Of a stretch of 64,000 bases of DNA, positions 23,888-34,779 are shown in pieces. Origin of the DNA: Syncephalastrum monosporum B8922. Taxonomy: Eukaryota > Mucoromycota > Mucoromycetes > Mucorales > Syncephalastraceae. Under the pieces are notes generated by a model. That model had not been told where the DNA came from and made no database searches. It saw only the letters and a program-made list of their open reading frames with translations. Numbering within the stretch: the stretch's first letter is position 1; every line of letters begins with the position of its first letter. The stretch is from contig JNEN01000885.1 of NCBI GenBank assembly GCA_000697355.1, positions 434,001 to 498,000 of the forward strand, given 5' to 3'. Position numbers and translations under genes: made by a program.

Positions 23888-25390
23888 ATGCTTCTTCAAC
23901 AAGCTGTGTCTCTGGTCGCCATCGGCCTTCTCGCTCTCACCAGCTCGCGCGTAGACGCCGAACCTCTTTCGATCGTTCATGGCCTCGAGGGCGAGAAGAT
24001 TGCCGTCTCGGCCAACTACCTCGCCGCCTTTGACGCCGACGATGCACCCGACGCACCTTTCGAACTCGTCGAGGGTGACAATGTCTCGTCCAAGTTGATC
24101 TCGCTGAAGAAGCGCGGCACCGGCTGCGGTGAATATCACACCGGTAACGAAATCACACACCATTGTCATTATAAGCGACTAAATCAGTCTTCTTATCTAC
24201 TATCTAGCTACTAGCAGCGATACCTGTATTAAGATTGCCAAGAAGTACGGCATCTCGCTGTCGGATTTCTATGATCTGAACTCCCAGGTCAACAGCAAAT
24301 GCGGTAACCTGCACAACGGCAAGAAGTATTGCGTCAAGGAGGGCTCGTCCTCGTCCTCTGACTCCTCGTCTTCTTCCTCTGGCTCGTGTGCCAAGAAGCA
24401 CACCGGTATGCGTCTATCGTACATTTCTATCTTTAGTTTCTCATCACCCATATAGTCAGTAGCTCTGACACTTGCGTCGGTCTTGCCAAAAAGTACGGCA
24501 TCTCGCTCGACGAATTTTACGATCTCAACCCCAAGGTTCACAAGGGCTCTTGCGACAACCTTGACGATGGTAAAAAGTACTGCGTCAAGGGTGGCTCGTC
24601 TAGCAGCAGCAGCGACGACGACGACGATAACGACGTCTCGGCCTCCGTCAGCGGCAAGGTGACCGCCCTTGCTTCCAAGTCCAAGAAGTCTTCCAAGAAG
24701 TCTTCCAAGAAGTCCAGCAACAAGAGAAAGAAGCTTCAGACCAAGGCTGATTTCACCTACTACTGGATCGCCCAGCAGGATGACTACAAGGGTGGCTCCA
24801 AGGTTGCTATCAAGACCTGCGGTGGCAAGACCATTGCCAAAGTCAGCGAGAACTATGCTGATGCTCTTGTGATGGAGGGCACCGGTGTTGTCAACGACAA
24901 GATCGTCAACCTTGGTGGCTGCTCCTGCAACAACTACAAGTGCTTTGAGGAGATCAGCCGCAAAGAGGAGCCTTATGGCATCACTGGTGCGTAGCTTTGC
25001 TCATCATCTTTGGCTTGTTACTGATGTCTGTATCCGTATAGCTTACGGCTCTGCTCTCCGTCCTTATATCACCCTCGCTGCCAACGACTTTGACAAGGGT
25101 ACCAAGCTCTACGTCCCCTCCCTCGTCGGCTGGAAGATCCCCAACTCCAACAAGAAGCATAACGGCTGTCTGCTCGTTGATGGTAATCTGACACACATCA
25201 TTTTATTTACCTGTCATTATTCATCATTATTTTCTATTATATTACAGACCAAAGCTGGAGTTTCTCGTCGCACCACATTGACTTCTATGTCTACGCCGAA
25301 TCCAACTATGAGAAGCTCGACAAGCAGCACAGAGTCAACAAGGTCGACATCTACGAGGGTGGCGACTGCAAGCTGCTTAACTATCTCTAA
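23888..25390 (+). CDS. Secreted protein with two LysM modules and a C-terminal 3D/double-psi barrel
   Basis: Exons 23888-24143, 24208-24405, 24456-24986, 25042-25182 and 25248-25390 keep frame and give 422 residues. The N-terminus is a signal peptide (hydrophobic run to about residue 24). Two LysM modules follow at about residues 86-140 and 152-200, each with SSDTC, AKKYGISL..FYDLN and a closing GKKYCV; such modules bind chitin or peptidoglycan glycans. Ser-rich linkers and a run of SSKKS repeats come next. The last about 180 residues contain TGVVND, SALRPYITLAAND, LYVPSL and NGCLLVDD.SWSF..HHIDFYV, which I read as a 3D-type double-psi beta barrel (the fold of MltA/RlpA-like wall enzymes). 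Each LysM boundary coincides with an intron in the same phase, consistent with exon duplication. Catalytic activity is not established. Confidence 0.85.
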
Positions 25391-26489
25391 CTTGCTTGAT
25401 CTCGATAAACTTGAGAGTAGTTTTCTCCATCCTTGTCATCTTCTTACTATCTGTTGAAAAAACGACCGAAAGGTATCATACTCCTACAACAATCTCTCTC
25501 CATACTCTTCCTCGCTTCTATTCTTTCTTCTACTTCCTCTCCCTCTCTCGTTTGCGTACGTGCTGCTCGTCGCCCTTTTATTTCTCTGCCATACAAACAT
25601 CTGTTCCAATAGCTTTTTTTTTCTTCACTCACGCATTTTTGTACCTCTAAACTGTAATATGAAAGAGTACTTTTTCTACCCGTCGTGATAGGTAGTCCTT
25701 CATTTTTCGTTCGTTATTTCGCGGCTGTGCCACAAACGTGGGTGAGGAGCCGCGATTCGTTGATATGTGAGCAATATTCCGAGTATTCCATACACCGCAT
25801 TACGGTGCCTGTACCGCTGGGTTTCTATCATGTGGGTTGAGTTGCTCAGCCAAGAGCCCCGCTTGTGCGTCCTCGCTGCTTATTTCAGTCAGCTCACAGG
25901 CACACCCTGCCTCCTTTTGTTTTCCCCTTTCCACATTGGCATCTAGAACATCCATACAAACATATATCCGCCACGCTGGCGTGCACGTGTAAGATGACCC
26001 AGATTTCATGTATACTTGCGGAACAACCAGAAATAAACAGACCCACCCTTTAATTTTAAATATATGCTTGAGGCCTATCAATATCGCCTTAGAAGACATT
26101 ATCAGTTAAGAATAGCATGCCCACATATATGCACTATCGCACATTCATCATGCTCTTTCCGATTTCTTGTAAATGTGGGTGTTAAGGAGGATGCACTGCA
26201 CATATTCGGTATCAAGCAACTCATATATATGATAAGGCCACTGCTCTGGGCTACATAGAACAATGAAGAAAGGCGTGGCTTTTTTTCATTTCTGAAATGC
26301 GAGAATTTCATGCTTGCTGTTTTATAACCCAGCAGATGATAATGTTTGTGTAATTGCAACGCTACTCCAACGTGTTTGACCATGATGTTTATAATGTCTC
26401 CACATTTGAGTACTATATGATATATATCAAACCAGCGAGTCGTATCTGGTGGAATTAATAGAACAACGCCACGGCTTACAGATTGTAGC
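25391..26489. other. Intergenic region between convergent genes
   Basis: The 3' ends of the LysM and helicase genes face each other here. Pyrimidine-rich sequence at 25490-25640, then AT-rich DNA. Nothing recognised. Confidence 0.5.
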
Positions 26490-28412
26490 TTAGACGGACA
26501 CGAACTTTTTGAGTTGAGCCGGCATCGGTGTGACCTGTCCCGGGGGAAGGGATACGAGAAGTTTTGCTAACGCGCGATGGATAAATGTGTGGTCCTGTAG
26601 AGACGTGTCAGTCGGGGCGTCCAATAACAGAAGTATATATCTTACCTCGTTCACAAATGTAATCGCCCACCCACGCCGGTGCTGCTGTTGCTGGGATACA
26701 CCGGGCGGTCGCGCAGCTCGACTCACGCGTTGAATATAATCTTCCAGGGACGACGCCATGTCATAGTTGATAATGAGCTGGACAGTGGGCAGATCAATAC
26801 CGCGGGCGAGAACGTCGGTTGCCACGACGACATCCCAACCTGGTTCTGGTTTGTTCATCGCATCCAAAATAGTATTGCGCTCCTCGCGCTCCATATCCGA
26901 GTGTATGGCTGTGACACGCCAATGCCGGCTGGCTCGCCTTTTCTGGAGAGTGCGCATCAGGTATTCAGCACCGAGACGACTCTCGACAAAGACAACGACG
27001 GGCGGCTGGTAGTACTTGGGATCATTAAGGATCGACGTCAGCCGCTTGACTTTGCTCACGTTCTCGACCCAAAGCACAGTTTGGCGCACATCTGTATTCA
27101 TTCTGAGCTTCTTGACAAGCTTATTTTCCTCTGCATCTTCATCTCTCTGGCCGACGTGGATCTCAATCACCCGCTGCTGGCGGCGCATCATCTTGTTCAT
27201 CGCGTCCGGGTGTTGTATCGTGGTCGAGAAGTAGCAGTACTGACGTACGAGTTTATCTGGAAGTTTGCCAAAGATTTGCCGCACCTCTTTACTCGTATTT
27301 CCCATGAGCGTGTCGGCTTCGTCCATAATGATCATTCGCATGCGCCAGAGTCGCAGCACATGAGGGTGATAGGTCGCGATATCCAATATACGCGATGGTG
27401 TGCCAACGACAATCTGTACACCCTTACGCAATCTGTAGAGTTGTTCCGCCTGTGCGACACCGCCAACAACTAAAGCAGTCCGGGTATTCGGCAGTCCACG
27501 TGCTATGCGCTTTATGGCACTTTCAATCTGCTCGCATAAGACGCGCGTGGGCGCGAGTATCAGGGCGTAGGGACCGTAACGGCGTTTATAGTGGTGCATC
27601 TTGGAAAGGGTCTGACAGTGTACGAGGGCGGGTATGATGAACGCACCGGTTTTGCCTGCGCTGGCCGGGGCAACGACAAACAAATCGCGCCCTGCGAGAC
27701 CAGCAGGCACTGCCTGGCGTTGGACGCTGGTCGCCATGGACCAATTCATCTTCTCCAGGTTATTCAGCAGTGTATCGCCCAGAGTCTGCCTGCACTGGTC
27801 AAAGCTGATGACAGGGTGCGGTATCAGGGAACCTTTGACTTTGATCAGATGAGCCTTGCGCATCGCCATGATTTGCTCTTGCGGCATAGCAGCGACCTCT
27901 TCTGCTTCGACGTAGTTGGTATACTTGGCATGGATGTTGTCTGCTACATAGCCACTTGAAACGCCCGATATGATTTGAGTCGATGCTGGCCTTTGTCGCA
28001 CAGGGCCATGCATGTCCGTATCGAGGCCTTTACACTCCAGACTAGTTTAAATGAGACACAGCTTAAGTAACGCTAAAGAAGAGAATCCTCACCTGCAAAC
28101 GTCATTTTCTGTTATGTTGTTGATGTATTCACCATACTTGCCACATATTATGCACGTTGGCTCATCAATGTCGAGATCAGCGAGTCGCTGATCAGATGAA
28201 AATAGTTTAATTGGTTCCTCATTCGGATTCGTGTCGTGGAATGCACTTGTTTTGCTCTCTGTGTCTTGCTCTGACGTCGGAATGGCCTGAAGGTCAACAT
28301 TCACAGTCAAAGGCTCTTGCGTAGATGATGTCGATAAAATAACAGGTTCAAGTTGTTGCTTTTTACGCGGGTCATTTCCAGCTGGATCGCTACATGGTCG
28401 CTTGGCTGACAT
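26490..28412 (-). CDS. DDX59-like DEAD-box helicase with HIT-type zinc finger
   Basis: Exons 28412-28093, 28041-26646 and 26594-26490 keep frame and give 606 residues. Residues about 80-115 form a zf-HIT motif, CIICGKYGEY...DVCSLECK, interrupted by the first intron; this finger before a DEAD-box core is the hallmark of DDX59. The core has a Q-motif region (FDQCRQTLGD), Ia (PTRVLCEQ), VGTPSR, DEAD, and motif V (ATDVLARGIDLP). Several catalytic motifs are unusual: motif I reads APASAGKT instead of A..GSGKT, motif III reads STT instead of SAT, and motif VI reads QRVSRAAR instead of HRIGRTGR. The frame is open throughout, so these are substitutions. Helicase activity is therefore uncertain. Confidence 0.85.
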
Positions 28413-29604
28413 TCCCCACGTGGAAGACAAAGCGCAGAAGAAATACCATGGTAACTCTTTAACCACCCGCCCGATACAATTAAAACGATCGAAGCAACCT
28501 CATGCGCCTGTGACGGGATCATCCATCATACACAAAGAGATGGATCAAAAGTTGTTCCACAGTAACGAGAGCATGTTGACGTATATAAGCATCCAATAAT
28601 GGCAATCGTAAGAAATCTGCTGGTGCTTACTGAGCAAATATGTGACGAGAAAAGGAAATCATATAACGGACAAGCGTCTGTCAAAGTCTTATCAGCGTGC
28701 ATTCGACGGAGAGGTAAATGAGCTTGGACGAGGTAAATGAGCCTGGACACGCTTCAATGAATCTTGCACGAGAACCACTGCTGCTGCACCGAGGAGAGGT
28801 CGGCGTTTCCCAGCACAAGAACGATAGAACCGGCATCCTGGAGCGATGACGGGAGCAGTCGGCAACGGTCGTTCTATCTCGAGTATATACCAAACATTAA
28901 ATGACGCTGCAGGGTTTAGACCACCAACGCTACATTCCGTGCTGTCAGGGAAGGCCGATGTTCTTACGCAGCAGGGACTAATGAGGAGAAGATCAGTTTT
29001 GGTACCGCAAAGGTAAGTCGATACAACTAGCGCTTCAATGTGTATGTAAGACGGTAAAAAATATACGTAAACGAGTAGGGTACAGCACAAGAAGTCAAAA
29101 GACTGGAGACAGGCTCTCAGACGTCTTGGCAATGCTTTTTGCCACAGGCGCGTTGGCTGCGATGAAGGTGGTGGTTAGCTCCCAGGCTGTAAGTGACAGC
29201 TCAAAACGACCATGGTGGCCCTAGACAATATCCTTTCAGTGTTTTCCTTAATATCCATTAGGAATCAAACTCAACACGTACCCTGAAGATCTGATAAAGC
29301 ACACTATGCCCTCCGCGGTCCAAGACAATACACAGACAAACGATTTCTGTTTGTAAGCACCCACTGCTAACTGGGAGGCGAGCCCGCCTCCCATCACTCT
29401 TCTCCTCCTCTTTTGTGCTGGTAGCACTCATGCACTAATATCTGAGCTCAGTCAAGCTATCTATTAATATTTAATAGGGACAAGTGATGTCCTTTAGCTA
29501 TTTCTGTACTGATAGCCCTCAGCTCGCCATGTAATCTTCTTCCTTTCAGACCTCTCAACTTCCTTGTTAAGGATTTGTATATGGTAAAATTGTAAGAGTC
29601 TATT
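28413..29604. other. Intergenic region, nothing recognised
   Basis: No supportable gene. Minus-strand open stretches at 28692-29132 show no motif. It contains the helicase promoter on its left side. Confidence 0.45.
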
Positions 29605-29735
29605 AAGGCTCGAAAAGGTTTCCGCTTGCCTTTTGGGACTCCATGCGCCTTATCAGGCCTTTTCAGGCCTTATGTGGTCTTTGAAGGTGCCACCGTGCAT
29701 TGCAAGGCCTTTTGATGCCTTTTGATACCTTTTGG
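29605..29735 (+). repeat. Array of GCCTTTT units (left)
   Basis: At least seven copies of a 9-12 base unit around CCTTTT or close variants, spaced irregularly. Mirror of the array at 31108-31205. Confidence 0.75.
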
Positions 29736-30222
29736 TGTGACTTAAGTGACCAGTACCCATTATCGACGAGAGACGAGCCATATAAGCCTTATTTTATTCT
29801 CTCGTTTCGGCATTGATTGATACAAAGATGGCAGTGGAGAACAATTACTCATAGATCGTCCCATGTTGTCAAGTCTGATCTGCTAGAAAGGCTCATTGTC
29901 AAGGCGTCTTTTCTTCCGAAAACACTCTGTGATAACAACTGAGATTTGACTATCCATGTGGGACTTGCCATAATGCTACTCGAAGCCGGCGGATGCCTTG
30001 AAGTTATTTTCACAGATAGATCATACTGTACGAACATTATTGTTCTAAAGAGATGAGAGAGTTAACCAGTAGTATTTTACTCACAAGGGTATAATACGGA
30101 GACTACCGTCCTGCCGGTTCATGGTAAGAAAAATACGTGTGGCGCAACCTACTTTTTTTCCCATCCCTTCCATTGATCTTTTTCTTCTTATCGCTAAACA
30201 CCTTCGTTTTCAAACTATCAAG

Positions 30223-30974
30223 ATGCCAAGAGACAAAAATGGACATAAAAGGGAAGGAGAAGCTTCGCAAAAACATAAAAAGGTATGGTCACTCATAGTT
30301 TAGAGATCCTCGACGACTAAACGCGCTTTTGCGGATAAAAGCAGCAATAAGATTCCAGGAGAAAGAAAAGAAATGAGCCTGTGCCGCAAATGTTTGTATT
30401 TCTTTCTTTTTTTTTCTTTTGAAAGAGAGTTGCTATCTGTAATGCGCTACCTAGGTGCTCTCTAATATTATGGAAACGAATATAGTCCAGTTAGCATAAG
30501 GGCAGATGAAGATAATAAGTCCATCGGGCGCCTAATGGTTGAAGTATTTTTTCGAGGTGCATACAATTCAAGGCTTTCGTTCGAAGCGGATGACGAAAAA
30601 GTGACGCAAGCATTGCTTATCTTTGCATACGTATGGTGAGTACCTTTCATGCATCTGTCAATACAGGTTAGGGCTCATCGAGAAAATGATAGATGTATTT
30701 TTGCATCCGGAACGAGTAAAAGAATGAATTGGCGAAGAATGACATGGAGTTTTCAGCCAGATCGTTGTGGAAGAGCAAGTACCTAAGCTTGCTCGACAGT
30801 CAAGTATCAAATGACATTGACTGGAAACGAGCCATCCTCATCCAGCAGCAGGAGATCGGGCGCTTGCGACGTGGATCGATCGGGAGCGTGACTATTCAGG
30901 ATATGTTAACAATCCACACGGACGATGAAAATGACGATGGCGATACAAATGAATCTGCAGAAGAGGAGAACTGA
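30223..30974 (+). CDS. Unknown small protein between the two inverted arrays
   Basis: I do not recognise this gene. A model with exons 30223-30282, 30352-30391, 30491-30630 and 30723-30974 uses GT-AG junctions, keeps one frame and gives 163 residues. The N-terminus is basic (MPRDKNGHKREGE), the middle is a mixed helical segment with SIGRLMVEVFFRGAY and VTQALLIFAY, and the C-terminus is acidic, ending in a run of Asp/Glu/Asn. The exon boundaries are tentative because the first two exons are short. It sits inside the candidate mobile element, so it could be an element-borne gene or a host gene flanked by repeats by chance. Confidence 0.35.
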
Positions 30975-31107
30975 GGGGAAATCCAGCAGGGATGAGATTT
31001 CTTAAAAGCAATATATTATCGCTATCTGAAAGGGAAGTGTTCACAAGCTTGAGACGATCCAATTGATTTATAAGGGTGCAAAGGTCGCAAATATAATTTG
31101 AGGCTAT

Positions 31108-31205
31108 ATAAAAGGCTTCAGAAGGCTTCAAAAGGCATGAAAGGACCTGAAAGACTCCAAAAGGCTCCAAAGGGGTCCCAATCGCTTTTTAGGGCCCCGA
31201 AAGGT
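31108..31205 (-). repeat. Array of AAAAGGC units (right, inverted)
   Basis: About seven copies of AAAGGCTTC, AAAGGCATG, AAAGGACC and similar units in about 100 bases, the reverse complement of the left array units. Confidence 0.75.
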
Positions 31206-32212
31206 AGAGCCAGTTCCCCACGCCAGGAAAGGCAAAATAAGATTTAGGGTGTAGCTTCAACAAAAATTTCTAGCTTTGTGCAAGTCGTAACCTGTTTCTA
31301 TATCAATGGGAAAGCCTGGTTCACATACTGCAACTTTAAAGAACTGTCATAGCATGGTCCCAGCAAGCATACATGGTGAGTATGACGTGATATATCCCAT
31401 CCAAGCTATTGTTTCACATAGTGAATGAATTCCTATCCGAGTCCCACTTTAATTATGTGTCCTATACACTGATCGATTATACTTTTTTATGGTACAATGC
31501 CTAGCCTGATTCATGTTGTTTTGTTTTGTGCTTAACGGTCCTTGTCATACGTTATTTCCTTTTTTAGTTCGCTGTATTAACCCTCAACATTTCTCTGGCC
31601 GCGTCCGCGTTATTTTAGGTCCGCAGCACTTAGGATCACGCTCTCGCCTACGATATCTTAACTTGCTTGCTTAATATCTTCCTTGCATTATAGTATCAAC
31701 CTGCACTTAAACTTTTGCTACCAGTCCTGATATTCAACTTTCTTCAGCTTTTGTTTTGCCTGGTAAGTGTTCATGTCGCTTCACCCCTTTTTGTTGTTCA
31801 TCTTACATCGCCGTGTACTCGGTCGACATCTCTATCTCTGTCACTCTGTTTATCAGCTATCACTCGCATACACCCTCGCATTCAGGCCGTCATTGACCGT
31901 CGCGCTTTAAAGTGCCAGTTGTAAGATACCGCTGCAACTAATGTTCCTTTTTTTGATATCGACGCGCCTGTAAGCTGCAAATAACGCCGACGTGCGGCGG
32001 TGTATCAACGGCATTCGGACCAGGTGACCTTTTGCAGACAACTTGAGACACTTGGTGTTCCTTTTTCGGTCAGATATCCGAATAAAGTTCTCGAACTGTC
32101 GTGAGGTTGAGAAGCGGAAACAGGACCGACCGAGTGGTGACGGAAAAGATATAAAAGTGGGCCTTGTTTTTTCAGTCAGGAACATTATTATCTTTTCAAA
32201 TTCTTGACTACC
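31206..32212. other. Intergenic region upstream of the CipC-like gene
   Basis: No supportable gene. A pyrimidine-rich 200-base stretch around 31650-31880 is followed by the promoter of the CipC-like gene. Confidence 0.45.
32150..32157 (+). promoter_or_regulatory. TATA box of the CipC-like gene
   Basis: TATAAAAG lies 63 bases before the A of the split start codon. A similar element sits at a similar distance before the disordered-protein gene at 33771. Confidence 0.65.
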
Positions 32213-32569
32213 ATGTAAGTGGTTTGACCACGCTTATGTACCTCACACTAACACTGCATCTGTAGGGGCCTTTTTGATCACTTCCAGGAATCGCACGAGA
32301 AGGTTGAGTCTGGTCAGCACGAGGGCTCCCTCACCCACGAGCTTATCGCCGCTGCTGCTTCGTACCAGGCTGCCAAAGCCTACAACGAGCACTGCGAGAA
32401 GAACGGCAAGCCCGCTGACCACGCCATGGCCAAGCAGCTTCTTGCCGGTCTTGCCGGTGGTGTTGTTGACAAGCTGATTGAGACCAAGGGTCTGGATGCT
32501 ATCGACCGCTACAAGGCCAAGAAACACGCTGAGGAGCAGCTCGCTGAGCACTTTGAGCTTCGCGACTAA
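32213..32569 (+). CDS. CipC-like / DUF3759 protein
   Basis: Small cytosolic protein of the fungal CipC family, known as a stress- or antibiotic-responsive protein of unknown biochemical role. The model joins 32213-32214 to 32266-32569 and gives 101 residues. Only the letters AT of the start codon precede the intron (donor GTAAGT); the G comes from the second exon, which reads GLFDHFQ. Without this join no Met precedes the conserved part. Family landmarks are ELIAAAASYQAAKAYNEH, HAMAKQLLAGLAGG and VDKLIETKGLDAIDR. Codon choice is strongly biased to C-ending codons and a TATA box is close, suggesting high expression. Confidence 0.85.
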
Positions 32570-33770
32570 ACAGTATTCCCCATTTATGTGCATGTAAATC
32601 TACGAAGCTTTTGTAAGAATATCGCTCAATTATGTAAAATGCTCAAAATGCTTCTTGATGCTCAAATTGCACACCTTTGATGGGGGAGATGCGGTGGGGG
32701 ATGGGAAAAAATAGTGTTACTAGAAGGCGCGTCTGTTGTGCCATGTAAACTTTTGAGAACGCCCATGTTTGTTGTGCACAGTCTGCCAATAAGTTGTGTT
32801 ACACAATGTGCCTATTGGAAATGCCATAAATAGAGTTTGCTTGCAGATCGTGGACGGCGCTACGCCCATTTGCCCAAGGAATTTCTCAGCGCCAGCCCGT
32901 CATCACCAATGGCCTAGCCTGTCATGAGGCTAGCATAGCACGACTCGCAATGGGTTGCAAGATTTTTGGTCTTGCAGCGGTACATATATACTACCATCGC
33001 GAAGTTTAAAGATATAGGATTTTTGCTAATTTTATCTACTTCATATGCAAGAGGTGGACTTCTGCATACACAACGACATTCAAGGGCACGCGAACCTAAA
33101 CCAAATGATATCATATAAAGCCGCTGTATTATGCTGTTTCATAATGTTTTATGAACCCACAATATGTCTTTACCAAACAGCGGCGCACGCAAGGAAAATG
33201 AGGTAAAAGAACAAGTGAGTCATATGCTCTAGGTACAATCAAGATCAGCAAAGGGAGCACGATCCTCAAAGACTCCGTGGTGGGGAAATGTGAGCCGGGC
33301 GTCGACTGCAAATGATGAAGCATCTTACGAATGCAACAAACAGTAAATATGTAGCGAATGAGGAGGTCTATATAGTACACATGTAGCGAGCAGGCGTCAT
33401 CTCATCTTATCACGGTGATTATACATTACGAGGGTTTGTTTATATGATTCTTTCTCCTCTTTTGAGGGTTTTCCCCTCTCTCTCTCAAGATAACTTAAAT
33501 TACCACGAAGGATGTCAGTCAATAAGGTGTTGTCATGCACGGTAACTTTCAGCAGCCGTGCCATGGGTGGAACGTGAACCATCTGCTCGGCCTAGCGTCA
33601 TGTTTATCTCAGAGCTCTCTCATTTATTACTGGTGCGCTACGTGATATGACCCTTGAAAATGATGTAGAGATGACCATTCTGACGTGACGCTGACCCCAG
33701 CATAAATTTTTCGATTAATATAAAAGGCATTACTTCCTGGTAAAAGAAAGCTCCGCATTACAGAAACATC
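32570..33770. other. Intergenic region between two TATA-driven genes
   Basis: No supportable gene; AT-rich. TATAAAAG at 33719-33726 belongs to the next gene. Confidence 0.5.
33719..33726 (+). promoter_or_regulatory. TATA box of the disordered-protein gene
   Basis: TATAAAAG 52 bases before the start codon at 33771. Confidence 0.65.
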
Positions 33771-34346
33771 ATGAACACTCAAGGAAATACCGGTTTTAAC
33801 AAGTACTCGGGCGCTCAGATCGACCCAAACACCAACCAGCAATCTACGGATAGTGGTTACACTGGCTCGATGAATGAGCCCTCGTCGAGAGGCACGGGCG
33901 GTACCGGCCAACGTGCTACTGCAAACGACCCCTCTGGCTTTGGACAGAACCGCTTCGCAGGTGCTCAAGCTCCTGTTAATCAGGTCGATCAGTCTTCAGA
34001 CACCTACGGTGCAGGCGGCGGTGCTCCCACGCAGCAAGCTCAGCCGCAGACTACGCAAGGCCGGCAGTCAGAATACAGCCAAGAGCAATCTGAATTCAGC
34101 CGACAGACGGGATTCAACCAGCAGTCGGGCCTCGGTCAAACCAATACGACGGATGACTATAGCGGCGGTCTGCGTGGCCAGCAGGGCCAGCAGGGCCAGC
34201 CTGCCCAGCAGCAACAATCTACGGGTCAGCCTACATTGGGTGAAAGGATGAAAGGCGGTATGGAGAAAATGGCAGGCAAGCTTTCCGGTGACCCGAACCA
34301 GGTTCAGCGTGGAGAGAATATCTCCCAGGGCGGCCGCCAATTGTAA
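33771..34346 (+). CDS. Disordered Gln/Gly/Ser-rich protein, hydrophilin-like
   Basis: Intronless, 191 residues. Almost every residue is polar or Gly, with many Gln, Gly, Ser, Thr and Asn and no hydrophobic core, so it should be disordered in solution. The only more ordered part is near the C-terminus, TLGERMKGGMEKMAGKLSG, an amphipathic helix with a following GDPNQVQRGE. Such proteins in fungi behave like hydrophilins or LEA proteins in desiccation, spores or stress. Repeated GYTG, GFGQ and GQQ units are visible. A close TATA box fits strong induced expression. Function is inferred from composition only. Confidence 0.7.
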   Translation: MNTQGNTGFNKYSGAQIDPNTNQQSTDSGYTGSMNEPSSRGTGGTGQRATANDPSGFGQNRFAGAQAPVNQVDQSSDTYGAGGGAPTQQAQPQTTQGRQSEYSQEQSEFSRQTGFNQQSGLGQTNTTDDYSGGLRGQQGQQGQPAQQQQSTGQPTLGERMKGGMEKMAGKLSGDPNQVQRGENISQGGRQL

Positions 34347-34779
34347 ATAGTGTAGCGCTTCTTTTCAAATAGTTCTCATCTTGTAAATACAATAAAATTC
34401 AGAAAAGCCTCACTACTTTGTACATGTCGATATGGTATATGCTGCCCAGTCCCCAATTTTGCTGCGCATATTATAAAAGTTGCTTATTTCAGAATTACCG
34501 ATTCCTGAATATGCACAAGTATGCGTGTCAAGGACTGATACTTTGTGTCCACCGACAAAGCTAGTCGCATGCTCTGACATCAGCTGTCAGGAGTCTATTT
34601 TGAAAGGAGGATGTGTTATGGCAGCAATGGCATCAATACCACGAAGGCTGGCTGTCAGATCGAAGTTGGCCGCTTGTGACACACAGAAGAATTTTGGCGG
34701 GGGCCAAGTGAGTGGGTAAAATGGGGAAAAAGTCCAACTTTTACTCCTCCTTCCAGCACTTCAACCTCCACTTTGAGCA
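34347..34779. promoter_or_regulatory. Intergenic region upstream of PP5
   Basis: 433 bases with no gene; it contains the 3' end region of the previous gene and the PP5 promoter. Confidence 0.45.

Larger units (their letters stand above)
29605..31205. mobile_element. Candidate DNA transposon bounded by inverted CCTTTT arrays
   Basis: Two clusters of degenerate units lie 1.4 kb apart in opposite orientation. The left cluster (29605-29735) repeats GCCTTTT-type units on the plus strand; the right cluster (31108-31205) repeats AAAAGGC-type units, its reverse complement. Between them is a small spliced gene model (30223-30974). Clustered subterminal repeats in mirror orientation are typical of non-autonomous or compact DNA transposons. 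No transposase motif, no perfect terminal repeat and no target-site duplication could be identified, so this is an inference from the arrays. Confidence 0.4.

Noticed and set aside
26679..27473. Plus-strand open stretch of 264 codons
   Set aside because: Fully antisense to the DDX59-like helicase core, whose motifs are on the minus strand.
30283..30303. A 21-base GT-AG stretch as an intron in the unknown gene
   Set aside because: Far below any plausible intron size; a longer intron to 30351 keeps the same frame.
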